DNA of 64,000 nt. Origin: Aquabacterium humicola. GTDB taxonomy: Bacteria; Pseudomonadota; Gammaproteobacteria; Burkholderiales; Burkholderiaceae_C. The notes under the pieces are model-generated. The model saw nothing but the letters and a program-made list of their open reading frames with translations, did no database searches and was not told where the DNA came from. The position numbers were made by a program, and so were the translations under genes. The stretch spans positions 62,001 to 126,000 of the forward strand of contig NZ_JARGNB010000001.1 of the NCBI RefSeq assembly GCF_030167915.1, in the 5' to 3' direction. Shown piece by piece: positions 24,684-34,011 of the stretch (positions are counted from its first letter, which is position 1; each line of letters starts with the position of its first letter).

Positions 24684-26478
24684 CGCCACCTCGCCACGTA
24701 TTCAGCAGCGTCCGCAACTCGCTGCGGTAAAAGCCGGAGCCCATTCGGTCGATCAGCCGCTCCAGATCAACAATTTCCGCCTGAGTGCCGGTCGCTTGTC
24801 GCAGCTTGTCCTCGATGAACTCTTGCGCTCGCTTGCCGATGCTGTCGTCTGCACCAAAGACCGTCATCATCAGCGCGCTGGGGTCGGTGCCGAAGGTTGG
24901 CTCGTCCACACTACGCACGGTCGAGCCGCTTGCACTCTTTTGAACCATCACGATTTCGTTGTTGAACACATCAGAAAGCACGATGGCTGAATGCGTGGAG
25001 ATCAGCACATCGTTGCTGGTGTGGCCGATGGCGTCGTCGATGATGTCGACGATCTCTCGCTTCCACTTGTCGTTAAAGTGGGTCTCGGGCTCGTCGAGCA
25101 GGAGCAGAGCGTCCTGCTGACCCTGCAGTAAGTGAAAGAGTGCCATGCGGCCCAGCACCATTTGTTCGCCGTCTGACAGCTCTTCGTAGCGAAGCACGCC
25201 GATGTCATCCGCCTCGTTCACATCGCCGTCGCCGGGCAGCGGTGCGCGTCGGAGGCGAATCAACAGATCGTCGAACAGTCCGACCTGGTTCAGTTCCAGC
25301 AGTCGAGTGAACAGCTCGAATGCGCTCGCATCCTTGGCCCCGCCCAACAAGGCCCACAGTGCTTCGCCATGGGTGGTGCATGTCTGAAGCTCGTCGCGGG
25401 CAGCCGAAGCGAAGCTCAGCGTCTGGGCATCGAACGCTCCCTTAAGGTCAAACACGAGGGTGCGGCGGGCTTCCGCCGGATGGGGTTCGGCGAACACTTC
25501 GCTCGCACACAGCCACCAGTCGTGCGCTGTCTCGCAGAGCTTCTGGTCCCACTGAGCCGCCTGCAAGCGTGAGCGGAAGGTCACTGACACCAGGTGATGC
25601 CATCCTCCGCGCTCCAAGAGTTCCTGAAGCCCGTTCTTGTTGTCGGAGCGACGACGAAGCCGAGCCATCGCGGCATCGGCTTTGGCACGACCAGGATAGT
25701 CCGTGGTCTCTATGAATGCCTGTGGCAGGGCCACCGCCAGCAACGCGCACTTGAGCAGGGTTGCATCCAGCAGCAGGGGGCGCCGGAAGCTATCAGCCTC
25801 CACAGGTGAAAGTCGTTTGTCGAGATCACGAGTTGCTTGAAAGGGTGGGCGGGCCGCTCGTAACGCGCGCTCCTGAGCAACGGTCCAGCCTGCCGGTCGC
25901 TCTTCCCCTTCGTTGTCAGCATCGCTGCGCTGCCAGCCCTCCGCGTTCTGGTTGCGACTCCAAACGGACCGCCACGGCCGGAGGTCGCCCGTTGTGTAGG
26001 CGAGCACTGCCGAGGGCAGCGCAATCTGGGGTGGCGTACTGTCGCGTTGTGGCCAGCGACCACGGTCAATCAGAGCCGTGAAACCCGGCACAGTAGGTAG
26101 CCCCTTGACCGCCAAATGCTCGATACACGCCTCAAAAACCTCTTGCCCGTTGTCGTCGTCGAACTGGAAGCGCTCGTGCAGCCACAAGCTAGCTTGTTGC
26201 CTGTCGCCGGGGCAGTGCAACAACAGGGTGCGGTGGCTCGGTGAGCCACGAACACCCAGTTCGTAGACCAGGCTTACGGGGAACGCTGGCACGCGCAAGT
26301 CGGCCAGTGCCAGGAATACTTCGGCGACGGCCCGTAGCAGATTGGACTTGCCGCTCCCGTTCACGCCAATCACAAACCGGATTGAGCATTCGCGCCCCAG
26401 TGGCGAGCCACTCGCGAAGCACACCTTGATGTTCGAGATCGGCGGATAGTTCTGAAGGTGAAGATAGCGCAGGCGCAT
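24676..26478 (-). CDS. Restriction-system-associated AAA/ABC-type ATPase
   Basis: 600 residues with the layout of OLD/RecF-like AAA ATPases. Walker A GVNGSGKS is at 38-45 right after an N-terminal beta strand pair, followed by a long helical insert (about 60-420), an ABC-type signature LSDGEQM, Walker B ALLLLDEPETHF near 460, an H-loop His in LISTHSAIVLSD, and a C-terminal helical tail. No Toprim domain is visible. Its ATG shares one base with the hsdS stop (TGATG), so expression depends on hsdS translation. The pattern agrees with the known family of ATPases encoded beside type I restriction genes, and with PtuA-like ATPases paired with HNH nucleases. It probably senses a DNA or replication intermediate and controls the HNH protein. 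Confidence 0.85.
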   Translation of the reverse strand: MRLRYLHLQNYPPISNIKVCFASGSPLGRECSIRFVIGVNGSGKSNLLRAVAEVFLALADLRVPAFPVSLVYELGVRGSPSHRTLLLHCPGDRQQASLWLHERFQFDDDNGQEVFEACIEHLAVKGLPTVPGFTALIDRGRWPQRDSTPPQIALPSAVLAYTTGDLRPWRSVWSRNQNAEGWQRSDADNEGEERPAGWTVAQERALRAARPPFQATRDLDKRLSPVEADSFRRPLLLDATLLKCALLAVALPQAFIETTDYPGRAKADAAMARLRRRSDNKNGLQELLERGGWHHLVSVTFRSRLQAAQWDQKLCETAHDWWLCASEVFAEPHPAEARRTLVFDLKGAFDAQTLSFASAARDELQTCTTHGEALWALLGGAKDASAFELFTRLLELNQVGLFDDLLIRLRRAPLPGDGDVNEADDIGVLRYEELSDGEQMVLGRMALFHLLQGQQDALLLLDEPETHFNDKWKREIVDIIDDAIGHTSNDVLISTHSAIVLSDVFNNEIVMVQKSASGSTVRSVDEPTFGTDPSALMMTVFGADDSIGKRAQEFIEDKLRQATGTQAEIVDLERLIDRMGSGFYRSELRTLLNTWRGGDA

Positions 26479-28208
26479 CAGTTCGCCTCCTCACCTGTGT
26501 CAGGCGCCATGGACTTGCGAAATACCTGCAGGTCTGCCAGACGCGTGTACTCGTCTTCGCGCAGGGGCCGGAACGCCTTCAGGTACTCGAGCTCGCCACT
26601 CTCCGTGTCGACCTTGGGCAAAGTGACCTTTGCGATCAAGCCCAGGGCTGCGAGTTGGCCGAGCGTGCGGCGGATACGGTTGCCTTGCGAGCTACCGTAG
26701 CTTTGCAGCCTTTCGGTCACTGACGTGTCGTCACAGAATCGCGCGAACACGTCCGGGTCCTCGACCAAGAGGGGCTCGCCGCTTGCTTCGCAATACGTGG
26801 TGAACGCCGCCAACACATGGCGCTGGAAGTCGCTCAGTTCGCCAAGCAGCCAATGGCGCGCGGGTCGGATAGTCAGATGGGCCTGCACCGAGGTCGTCGC
26901 GGTGATGGTGGCGCCGAGCGTGATCTTTGCGCCGCGCTCGCGCAGCAGCTCATCACGTACGAGTGCAGCCTGGGCAAGCTCTGCTGCGTGACTTTCCCTC
27001 CATTGAGCAGTGAGGTCACCCGACAACGCGCTGATGGTGAGGGCCGAACGCAGTGCTGTCGCAGCATCTTCCGACTTCCTAACGAGGCGACGAATCTCCC
27101 TGACCTGAAGCCACAGCTGGCGGAACCGCCTTTGCGCTTCGATATCCGGAACAGGCAATCGAACCTTGGCCAAGTTCTCACCGCTCAAGTTGCTCTGACC
27201 CGCTGTCGTTCTGATGGCATTCCTCATCGCCGCCCGGCCGTAGGCGCTGTTGAGGAAGGCGCTCAGATACTCGGGCAGCAAGCGGACGCCATCCGTTCGT
27301 AGGCGAATCAAGTACGACGCGTACACGATCACAGAATGGCAAACATCCTCAGTGATAGGCGCTGACCGCCCGACATACTCTGGGTTGCCATTGGATCGAA
27401 CAATCAACACGTCGGCCGCCGTCAATCGCAATCGGCCCAACTCAGCCTGAGTGAGCTCGACGTACTTCATGTCCGTGGTGTCAACTTCACCACCCATGAC
27501 GTTGGGGATGCGCAGCACCGGAACCCCGGTTGCCGCCGTCGCGTCGGCCGATACCGAAGTGCCGTAGCGCGTGTCAACTAGCGCGCCGAGTTGGACCCAT
27601 TCACCATCGTCGCGGTCAAGCACTAGTTGATCGAGTGCAGCCTTGATCAGTTGATCGAGATGTCCGCGCCGTTCGTTGACTTGGCTGAGGGCTTCTGCCT
27701 GCTGCAACACATCAACGATGCGCTGTTGCTCCGGCAGGGTCGGGAGCGGGAGTTTGACCCGACCCAAAAATTCTGGAGGGACTCTCTGCAAGCCGCCCGT
27801 ACCGACAAAGGCAGACGCGGCTCGGTCACGAAACGCCTGCTGACGAATGAAGCTGAACAGGAATTCAGGGAGTACCGCAGGCGTAGGACGGAGAACATGA
27901 AACTCGGTAGAACCGAATCCCATTCCATTCTGCAGTTGACGCGCAACTGCAGCCTTTCCGTTCTCCATACAAGGCGTGACCTTTGCGAACAGCACATCGC
28001 GTTCGCGAAAACTTGTGTAGCCTTTCGCCACCTCGCCGAACGTGCGCTCTTCCGGTTTGTCGATCTCACCCGCGGATTCGTTCACGGCGGACATCGGAAC
28101 AAAGGTCACTCGCAAATCGTCGGCGGGCCGCTCCTCGGCCAGCAGTCGAGGGTTCAGCTCGCAGACATCAGTGAGCCGCACCTCTGCCCAGGTCTCTGGA
28201 ATTCTCAT
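26478..28208 (-). CDS. hsdS: Type I restriction-modification specificity subunit HsdS with C-terminal extension
   Basis: 576 residues. Two target-recognition domains are each followed by a conserved helix: the first ends in LPLPTLPEQQRIVDVLQQAE, the second in VRLPVPDIEAQRRF. Such TRDs read the two halves of a bipartite DNA site. After about residue 415 the chain continues for some 150 residues, including GELSDFQRHVLAAF and RRTLGQLAALGLIAKV, which look like a winged-helix domain and are not part of normal HsdS (about 400-450 residues). The ATG overlaps the hsdM stop (ATGA) and the stop overlaps the ATPase start. Confidence 0.9.
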   Translation of the reverse strand: MRIPETWAEVRLTDVCELNPRLLAEERPADDLRVTFVPMSAVNESAGEIDKPEERTFGEVAKGYTSFRERDVLFAKVTPCMENGKAAVARQLQNGMGFGSTEFHVLRPTPAVLPEFLFSFIRQQAFRDRAASAFVGTGGLQRVPPEFLGRVKLPLPTLPEQQRIVDVLQQAEALSQVNERRGHLDQLIKAALDQLVLDRDDGEWVQLGALVDTRYGTSVSADATAATGVPVLRIPNVMGGEVDTTDMKYVELTQAELGRLRLTAADVLIVRSNGNPEYVGRSAPITEDVCHSVIVYASYLIRLRTDGVRLLPEYLSAFLNSAYGRAAMRNAIRTTAGQSNLSGENLAKVRLPVPDIEAQRRFRQLWLQVREIRRLVRKSEDAATALRSALTISALSGDLTAQWRESHAAELAQAALVRDELLRERGAKITLGATITATTSVQAHLTIRPARHWLLGELSDFQRHVLAAFTTYCEASGEPLLVEDPDVFARFCDDTSVTERLQSYGSSQGNRIRRTLGQLAALGLIAKVTLPKVDTESGELEYLKAFRPLREDEYTRLADLQVFRKSMAPDTGEEAN

Positions 28209-30733
28209 TCCCGTCCCTCCACCATCGCGAGCAGCTTGTCTAGGCCCCGAATGATGTCCAGCTCCGTCGTCCTTAGCGTACCAACCAGATCAGCTACGCT
28301 CTTGTCACTTTTGAGCTGAGTGAAGTCGAACGGCTTGTATTGGCCAGCGGACAGGTTCCACTCACGTGCCTCGATGCAGTCGGGGTCTAGCAGCCCGTCT
28401 TTGAGCGTGCCTTTGTCGTCGTACAGACCAGCAGCCAGCATGGCCTCAACATAGGCGAAACGCACAAGGCCGTCTGCGTCATGCGACCCAACGAGCTTGT
28501 CGTCCTCGCTGCGCCATTCATCGTTTCGCGCCCAGCTGCGAACCGGAACGACCCAGTGCTTGGTCGCTTGGAGTTCACTGGCTTGATCAACCTCCAGGCT
28601 GCGCAGCGTCACGTCGAAGCCGTCTAGCTTGGCGACTTCACGGGCGATGGCTTCAAGTGCAGCCTTGAGGTCAGCCACGGGGTCCTGCGGACTGAACCGC
28701 GACATGGGCGCCTGCTTGACGGAGTGCTCATGGAACGAGAGGCCGGCTTTGACGGCGTCCTTGACCATGTCCTTCCACAATTGCAAGGCAGGGCTGTCCT
28801 CCGCGTCGAAGAAGCTTTGAACCTCCTTTGCAGCCCGGTTGAAGTCTTGCTGCGGCACCTTGATGGCCTTTTGCCAGTCGGCCAAGGCATGCTCTGCGAT
28901 CATGGGCTTGTCGCCTGTACCCGCGGTGCGCCATTGCTCCCAGATCGGCTGCGTGGGGGGAGCAAAGTAGCGGATTACCAAGTCGTACAACTGCTGGCTC
29001 GCAGCATTGCGGACTTGTACTTCTGCGGCTTTCGGGTCCGCGGGCAGTTCAGGGAACAGCTCATGGATTCCCCATACATGCCCATCCCACATGCTGGTGT
29101 CAGGCAAGGCCGCGAAGGCCTCACCGGCCGGCGTGAGTTGATCCGCGGTATCGCGCAGCAGCGCCTGGCGCCAGCGCTCGACGCGAAAGCGAGGTTGCAG
29201 CAGCACCTTCTCGTGGCGCTGAGCACCTGTGCGGCCGTGCGCGATCCAGGCCTTGAACTTTTCCAGTGCATCCCAAAGGTCGTTCTGCTGGCCGGGCCGG
29301 GGATTGCGCTTGGCATCCTTCGAATAGCCGTCCTCCTCCACTTCGTAAAACCAGACGTGCTCAGTGCGCGGGGCCGCGCGGCTGGCGGAGGTGGGGCGTT
29401 CGTCTCGGCGAGTCTCTTTGCGAAAGATGAGAACCGAAGTCTTGACGCCGGTATACGGCTGAAAGACACCACCCGGCAGAGAGATGATGCCTTCGACTAC
29501 GTGCTCGCTCAGCAGCTCGCGGCGCAGGCGAACGTGAGCATCGGTACTTCCGAAAAGCACACCTTCGGGAATGATCACCGCGCATCGGCCGCCCACGCGC
29601 AGGAGGTCGAGCATCAGCCACAAGAAGAGCAACTCGCTCTTGTTGGTGATGCTTTCGTCCTTCTTCTTGCCGCTTCCGCCGACGCGCGGAAACAGCAGTG
29701 AATCGGGTTCCAGATCGCCGCTATCGACTGTGCCGGTGAAGGGCGGGTTGGCCAGGACAAAGTTGTAGGTCTCCGGTTCCAGTAGTTGCTTGAGTTGCCC
29801 CTTGCCTTCACGCTTGCTCAGGGAATCGCCCTGAAGCAGGTGGGGATCGGTCACATCATGGAGAACCAGGTTCATCCAGCCGATTCGCGCCATAGTGCGG
29901 TCGTTGTCGAGACCGACGAAGTTGGCGCCGTTGTGGATGGCGGTGTATTGCTCGGGCTCTGCTGCCGCGCCGTCTGTGCGATGCGGCGTGCCGTCCCACT
30001 CCAGCACCACCGTTTCTGGTGCCGTGTACTTGCGCATCAAATGCTGCTGTGTGCTAAACAGGAAGCCGCCCGTGCCGGCAGCGGGGTCGATCACTCGCTG
30101 GCCAGGCTCGGGGTCGAGCAGCTCGACCATGAAGCGAATCAAGTGGCGCGGCGTGCGGAATTGTCCGTTCTTGCCTGCAGTGGCGACCTCGCTGAGCAGG
30201 TATTCGAAGGTATCGCCCATGATGTCCTGGGCGGCATTGCCTTCACCGGCGCGGGCAAAGAGCTGGTCGATGGCGTCGATGGCGTCGCTCAGCACCTTGC
30301 CTTTGTTCGGATCGAGCTGAAAGTAGGCGTCGGCCATTCGGTCATCAACGCTGGCCAACTCCGTCCCGGCATCGTCAGTAGAAAGACGAGCGCCGATGGT
30401 CCGCAACCACGGGAAGACCTTTTCGATCAGATGCGAAGGCCTGGTCTTCTCTTGCCTGATGTAACTCCAGCGGCAAGACGTGGCGTCAAGCTGGGTGCGG
30501 AGTGCTTCCTTGGTATCGTCTGCGGCAGCCTCGATTTGTCGCTCTTCATCAGGCGTCAAGGCGTAGACGGAGCGGAGGCCACGCTCTACCCGCTTGCGAT
30601 CAATGTCCTCCAGGCGCTTGAGGAACAGGAGGTAGGTGATCTGCTCGACCGCGACCAGAGGATTCGTGAGGCCGGCAGACCAAAATCGATTCCAGAGTTC
30701 GTCGACCTTCTTCTTGATGTGTGGGGCAAGCAT
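28205..30733 (-). CDS. hsdM: Type I restriction-modification methyltransferase subunit HsdM (long form)
   Basis: 842 residues, longer than the usual 500-550. N-terminal helical HsdM_N domain (KKKVDELWNRFWSAG), then an N6-adenine methyltransferase domain with SAM-binding DPAAGTGGFL near 216 and catalytic NPPF near 328. About 300 extra C-terminal residues follow, of helical type, with no catalytic motif that I recognise. It methylates adenine at the site chosen by HsdS and is needed for restriction too. AGGA precedes the ATG; hsdR ends 20 bases upstream and hsdS overlaps the 3' end by four bases. Confidence 0.93.
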   Translation of the reverse strand: MLAPHIKKKVDELWNRFWSAGLTNPLVAVEQITYLLFLKRLEDIDRKRVERGLRSVYALTPDEERQIEAAADDTKEALRTQLDATSCRWSYIRQEKTRPSHLIEKVFPWLRTIGARLSTDDAGTELASVDDRMADAYFQLDPNKGKVLSDAIDAIDQLFARAGEGNAAQDIMGDTFEYLLSEVATAGKNGQFRTPRHLIRFMVELLDPEPGQRVIDPAAGTGGFLFSTQQHLMRKYTAPETVVLEWDGTPHRTDGAAAEPEQYTAIHNGANFVGLDNDRTMARIGWMNLVLHDVTDPHLLQGDSLSKREGKGQLKQLLEPETYNFVLANPPFTGTVDSGDLEPDSLLFPRVGGSGKKKDESITNKSELLFLWLMLDLLRVGGRCAVIIPEGVLFGSTDAHVRLRRELLSEHVVEGIISLPGGVFQPYTGVKTSVLIFRKETRRDERPTSASRAAPRTEHVWFYEVEEDGYSKDAKRNPRPGQQNDLWDALEKFKAWIAHGRTGAQRHEKVLLQPRFRVERWRQALLRDTADQLTPAGEAFAALPDTSMWDGHVWGIHELFPELPADPKAAEVQVRNAASQQLYDLVIRYFAPPTQPIWEQWRTAGTGDKPMIAEHALADWQKAIKVPQQDFNRAAKEVQSFFDAEDSPALQLWKDMVKDAVKAGLSFHEHSVKQAPMSRFSPQDPVADLKAALEAIAREVAKLDGFDVTLRSLEVDQASELQATKHWVVPVRSWARNDEWRSEDDKLVGSHDADGLVRFAYVEAMLAAGLYDDKGTLKDGLLDPDCIEAREWNLSAGQYKPFDFTQLKSDKSVADLVGTLRTTELDIIRGLDKLLAMVEGRE

Positions 30734-30753
30734 TCGGAGTCGTTCCTAAAGGG

Positions 30754-33498
30754 TTAGGCTGCGTCGTCCAACAGCTGGTTGGCCAAGGCGATGAGTTCGT
30801 TGATGTCCTGCGCAGGAAACAGCGCCTCCACACGACCCACGCGCGAAAGCGGGGGCTCGTTCAGCGCTGCGAGCGTGATGCGACCGTGACGAAGAACGGC
30901 GGCCTTCACTGCGCGCAAGAAGTTGAGCTGGTTGGCGCGCAGGTATCCGTGCTTCGAAATGAAGGTGTCAAACGCCGCATTGATCCGCTCTTCGCGGTTG
31001 GGCAGGTGTGCGCCTTCACATAGCATGTGCCGCAAAAAATCCGCAAGCGACGCAGCCGGCGCCTCGAAGGCCTTGCGCAGTGTCTCCTCCGTGACAAAGA
31101 GGTCCGCTTGATTCAGCGTGGCACTGATGCGCTCGATCTCGTCCTGGCCCAGGGTTTCGCCGTTCTTGAGTTTGGCCAGCTCGGGGAGTTGATCTGCCAG
31201 GCGGCGCACCAACGCTTCCACCTGCTCCCGATAGCTCTCTGCGAAGGCACCTTCGCCGGTCGGGCCGTAGATGATCCAGCTGCGTTGAGTGATGCTGTCG
31301 GGCAGGTTGATTTCCACCGTATTCCCAGCAGCGCGGGTGCGGTAGCGCATCAGCGGCGCAAACACGGTTTGCAGAGTGGCAAGCCGGTCCACATCAAGGT
31401 GCTTCCAGAACCCGTCGGACTGGACCCAGGAGCGCTGCTCGGCTACGCGCTGCACCTCGGGGATGCTATCGGCCAAGCTGGCCACCGCGCTCTGGATGCG
31501 CTCGCGTACCTTGCTCTGCTCATCGAGGTCGCCCTTGAGCCAGGCAACTGTCAGCCGCTCACACCAAATGCGGAACTGCAACTCGTCCAGTCCCGCTAGC
31601 GGCGCCAAGCGCATCAGCGGGCCAATGAGCAGCGACAGGTGTTCGAGCGTTTTAGGGTCGGGTGTGGGCCATTGCTGAGCCAGGGCGTCGAGCTCGTCCC
31701 AGTGCGGTCGGACATTGATGCTCTGGCGTGGCAGAGCCTGCAACATAGCTTGCAGCGCAGCAATGGCGTCCCGGGTGCCCTTTGCGTCGGGCTGCAGGCC
31801 GTGCAGCAACTGCCAAGCCTCCAGCCGCAGCCGAAACAAGCGCACGGGCAAGGGCTCGCTCGGGTGATCGATCTCACCGTCGGGCTTGAGCTTGAAGTAA
31901 GCGAAGTTCTTCCAGTGGTCGATGATCAGGAAGTCCTTCTTGATCTCGCCAGTGGCCTTGTCGACATGCAGACGCGTGCCGCGGCCGATCATCTGCCAGA
32001 ACTTGACCTTGCTGAAGACCGGCTTGGCAAAGACCAAATTTTGAATGGCTGGAACATCGACGCCCGTATCGAGCATGTCCACTGAAATGGCTACTCGTGG
32101 CATGGTGCGAAACTTGAAGTCGTCGAGCGTGCTGTCGGCGCGTTCCATATGGCTGTCGATGATCTCGGCCAGGCCTTGGCGTTGCAGCTCTGGGTACAAG
32201 CGATTGAAGCTCTCGTACAGCCGCTTTGCGTGGGCGTGACTGACTGCAAAGATGATGGACTTGTGGGGGAGCCCTCGAATGTCCTTGCGGCTCTTGTCCA
32301 TGAATTCGCGCACCATGGCGTCGTTCGTGCCTTGGTTGATGACGCCCTTCTCAATGTCGGAGCCGTCGAAATTGAGTTCGTCGGGTTCCACGCCTTGGTC
32401 ACGCGCCATCTGCTGGAGCGGCTGTGGTAGGGCGTCGCCCTGGATCCCCTTCAACTGGAAGTTGGTTTGCGCGTCCAGCACGCGGTAGTTCACGAGGTTC
32501 TTCTCAGCGACAGCCTGCTCATAGCTGTAGTAATAGCTCGGCACGCCATCCCCGCAATCGAACAGTTCAAATGTGTTGTGGTCGATATAGTCGGTTGGCG
32601 TCGCCGTCAGGCCAAGATGAATGGCATCGAAGTGATCAAAGACGGCCTTGTAGCGCTGGTAGATTGAGCGATGACTTTCGTCGGCGACGATCAGATCGTA
32701 GTAGCCCACTGACAGGCGTGAGTACACCTGCATCATGCTGGGGTAGGTGGAGAACTGGATGCGTGCACCCGACGTTTCGCCAGACTCGATACGCGCCAGG
32801 CTTTCATTGGGCAGGTGCGTCTTGAACTCCGACATGGCCTGGCGCACCAACTCCCGACGGTCCGCCAGGAAGAGCACTCGCTGCACGCGCTTCGATCGCA
32901 GCAGGGTGTCAACGAGTGCGATGGTCGTTCGCGTCTTGCCTGTGCCGGTAGCCATCACCAACAGGAATTTCCGCTTGGCGGCGTCTACCCCTTCCGTAAC
33001 TCGGCGGATGGCTTCGTTCTGGTAGTCGCGGCCGGCGATGCCCGCGTCGATCGCGATCCCGTCCAACGCCTGTGCGAACTGACTTTGGTGGCGCAGACGC
33101 TCGAGATCGTCCCTTGTGTAGAAGCCGGACACCTTTCGTGGCGGGTAGCGTTCGCGATCCCAGAACTGGATCTCTTTGCCATTGGTGAGGAAGATGAACG
33201 GGTCGTGGTCAAACTTGGACTTGATAGCGTCAGCGTAGTCGGCGGCTTGGCGCTTGCCGGCCAACTCGTCCCGCGCCGTCCGTTTGGCTTCCACGACTGC
33301 CAGCGGCTTGCCGTCGCTGCCGAGCAAGACGTAGTCTGCGAACTGCTGCCCGTCAAATGCGCGGTCTGGCTCTTTCGCTGTCACAACGAACTCTTCGATG
33401 AGGCTGCGGCGTGACTTGCTCCAGCCCGCTTGAGCAAGCTGGCTGTCGATGACCTGCGATCGCGTTGTTGCTTCGTTGGCGCTTGATGCAATCGACAT
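30754..33498 (-). CDS. hsdR: Type I restriction endonuclease subunit HsdR (EcoEI type)
   Basis: 914 residues from the ATG at 33498, with AGGGAGGA upstream; the longer frame to 33567 is leftover IS3 OrfA coding sequence. N-terminal nuclease domain with the PD-ExK core (E-x-K in LAVVEAKR near residue 70), superfamily 2 translocase with Walker A MATGTGKT near 185, DESH near 272, TATP, and VDMLDTGVDVP in lobe 2, and the EcoEI-type C-terminal domain. It cuts unmodified DNA after ATP-driven translocation in complex with HsdM and HsdS. First gene of the five-gene operon; its promoter must lie in or upstream of the IS3 fragment. Confidence 0.93.
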   Translation of the reverse strand: MSIASSANEATTRSQVIDSQLAQAGWSKSRRSLIEEFVVTAKEPDRAFDGQQFADYVLLGSDGKPLAVVEAKRTARDELAGKRQAADYADAIKSKFDHDPFIFLTNGKEIQFWDRERYPPRKVSGFYTRDDLERLRHQSQFAQALDGIAIDAGIAGRDYQNEAIRRVTEGVDAAKRKFLLVMATGTGKTRTTIALVDTLLRSKRVQRVLFLADRRELVRQAMSEFKTHLPNESLARIESGETSGARIQFSTYPSMMQVYSRLSVGYYDLIVADESHRSIYQRYKAVFDHFDAIHLGLTATPTDYIDHNTFELFDCGDGVPSYYYSYEQAVAEKNLVNYRVLDAQTNFQLKGIQGDALPQPLQQMARDQGVEPDELNFDGSDIEKGVINQGTNDAMVREFMDKSRKDIRGLPHKSIIFAVSHAHAKRLYESFNRLYPELQRQGLAEIIDSHMERADSTLDDFKFRTMPRVAISVDMLDTGVDVPAIQNLVFAKPVFSKVKFWQMIGRGTRLHVDKATGEIKKDFLIIDHWKNFAYFKLKPDGEIDHPSEPLPVRLFRLRLEAWQLLHGLQPDAKGTRDAIAALQAMLQALPRQSINVRPHWDELDALAQQWPTPDPKTLEHLSLLIGPLMRLAPLAGLDELQFRIWCERLTVAWLKGDLDEQSKVRERIQSAVASLADSIPEVQRVAEQRSWVQSDGFWKHLDVDRLATLQTVFAPLMRYRTRAAGNTVEINLPDSITQRSWIIYGPTGEGAFAESYREQVEALVRRLADQLPELAKLKNGETLGQDEIERISATLNQADLFVTEETLRKAFEAPAASLADFLRHMLCEGAHLPNREERINAAFDTFISKHGYLRANQLNFLRAVKAAVLRHGRITLAALNEPPLSRVGRVEALFPAQDINELIALANQLLDDAA

Positions 33499-33540
33499 GC
33501 GTGTCCTCCCTGGGGTGCTGCCGGTTCCTTGGACTCGATG

Positions 33541-33746
33541 AATCGAACATGCCTGCTCGGGCTTCATGACACCATTGCCGGGGGGACGATTGCTGCGGAT
33601 CGGACGCCTGCCGTGAACCCATTTGCGCGACGCGTTCTCGTGTACGTCCAGTCACGAGAGGCCCGCGCTTCCGTCACGCCCCGTTCCTTGACTAGCCTCA
33701 CGGCCTCAGGCTTGAACTCCCCGCTGAACTGCCGTCTCGTTCCCAT
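33541..33746 (-). pseudogene. IS3-family OrfA remnant with one frameshift
   Basis: The ATG at 33746 starts MGTRRQFSGEFKPEAVRLVKERGV, the N-terminus of an IS3-family OrfA. After ASRD one base is missing, and the protein continues in the next frame as DVHENASRKW and then NGVMKPEQA, which is the expected OrfA sequence. Similarity ends near 33541, about 45 bases before the hsdR start. OrfB is absent. It is a dead fragment marking a recombination point at the right side of the restriction operon; its group need not be that of the OrfB tail at 23.1 kb. Confidence 0.75.
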
Positions 33747-33962
33747 CGCCCACCTCCGGTTCCATCTTCCACCGAAACAAGGTGTCTTTGAAACCGGCGG
33801 CAGCCCAATGCCGGCCCTCCATGCTTGGTGGGGCCTGGGCTGTCAATGCAGCCATTCAAGGCTACTCGCCGGTCGTCTGCTATCCGCGGGCGGCCGGTGC
33901 GTCTTGTAGTCATGGCGATCTCAGCCTGCTTGCCCCGCGCTTGCCCAGCCCACAAAGCAAAA

Positions 33963-33986
33963 AGCCCAACCGGTTAAGGCTGGGCT
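33963..33986 (-). terminator. Rho-independent terminator of tRNA-Asn
   Basis: On the minus strand AGCCCAGCC pairs with GGTTGGGCT (one G-U), with a six-base loop, followed by a T-rich run (plus-strand A-run at about 33957-33963). It lies 25 bases downstream of the tRNA 3' end. Confidence 0.75.
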
Positions 33987-34011
33987 AAGTGCTTGCTATT
34001 ACTAGCTTTTT

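Larger units (their letters stand above)
17602..34011. other. Accessory/defence island ending at tRNA-Asn
   Basis: Between the diguanylate cyclase and the tRNA-Asn 3' end lies a block with lower and uneven GC, several broken genes, IS3 fragments and mostly defence-type genes (AbiE remnants, MazG-NYN fusion, SNF2 chimera, hipBA, restriction operon with ATPase and HNH). The tRNA 3' end faces the block, the usual geometry for tRNA-targeted islands. No integrase is visible and I found no repeated tRNA 3' end at the left boundary, so the exact left edge and the mode of entry are uncertain. Confidence 0.5.

Noticed and set aside
23583-26478. Straight call as Septu (PtuAB)
   Set aside because: ATPase plus Cys4 HNH fits the general scheme, but the coupling to hsdS and the ATPase's likeness to restriction-associated ATPases argue for a separate class; similarity could not be measured here.
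22939-33746. Composite transposon made by the two IS3 fragments
   Set aside because: The fragments are different parts of IS3-type elements in opposite orientation, seem to belong to different groups, and have no intact ends.
33747-33962. Gene between the IS3 fragment and the tRNA terminator
   Set aside because: Short frames on both strands lack an RBS and recognisable motifs; I see only probable IS end sequence and noncoding DNA.
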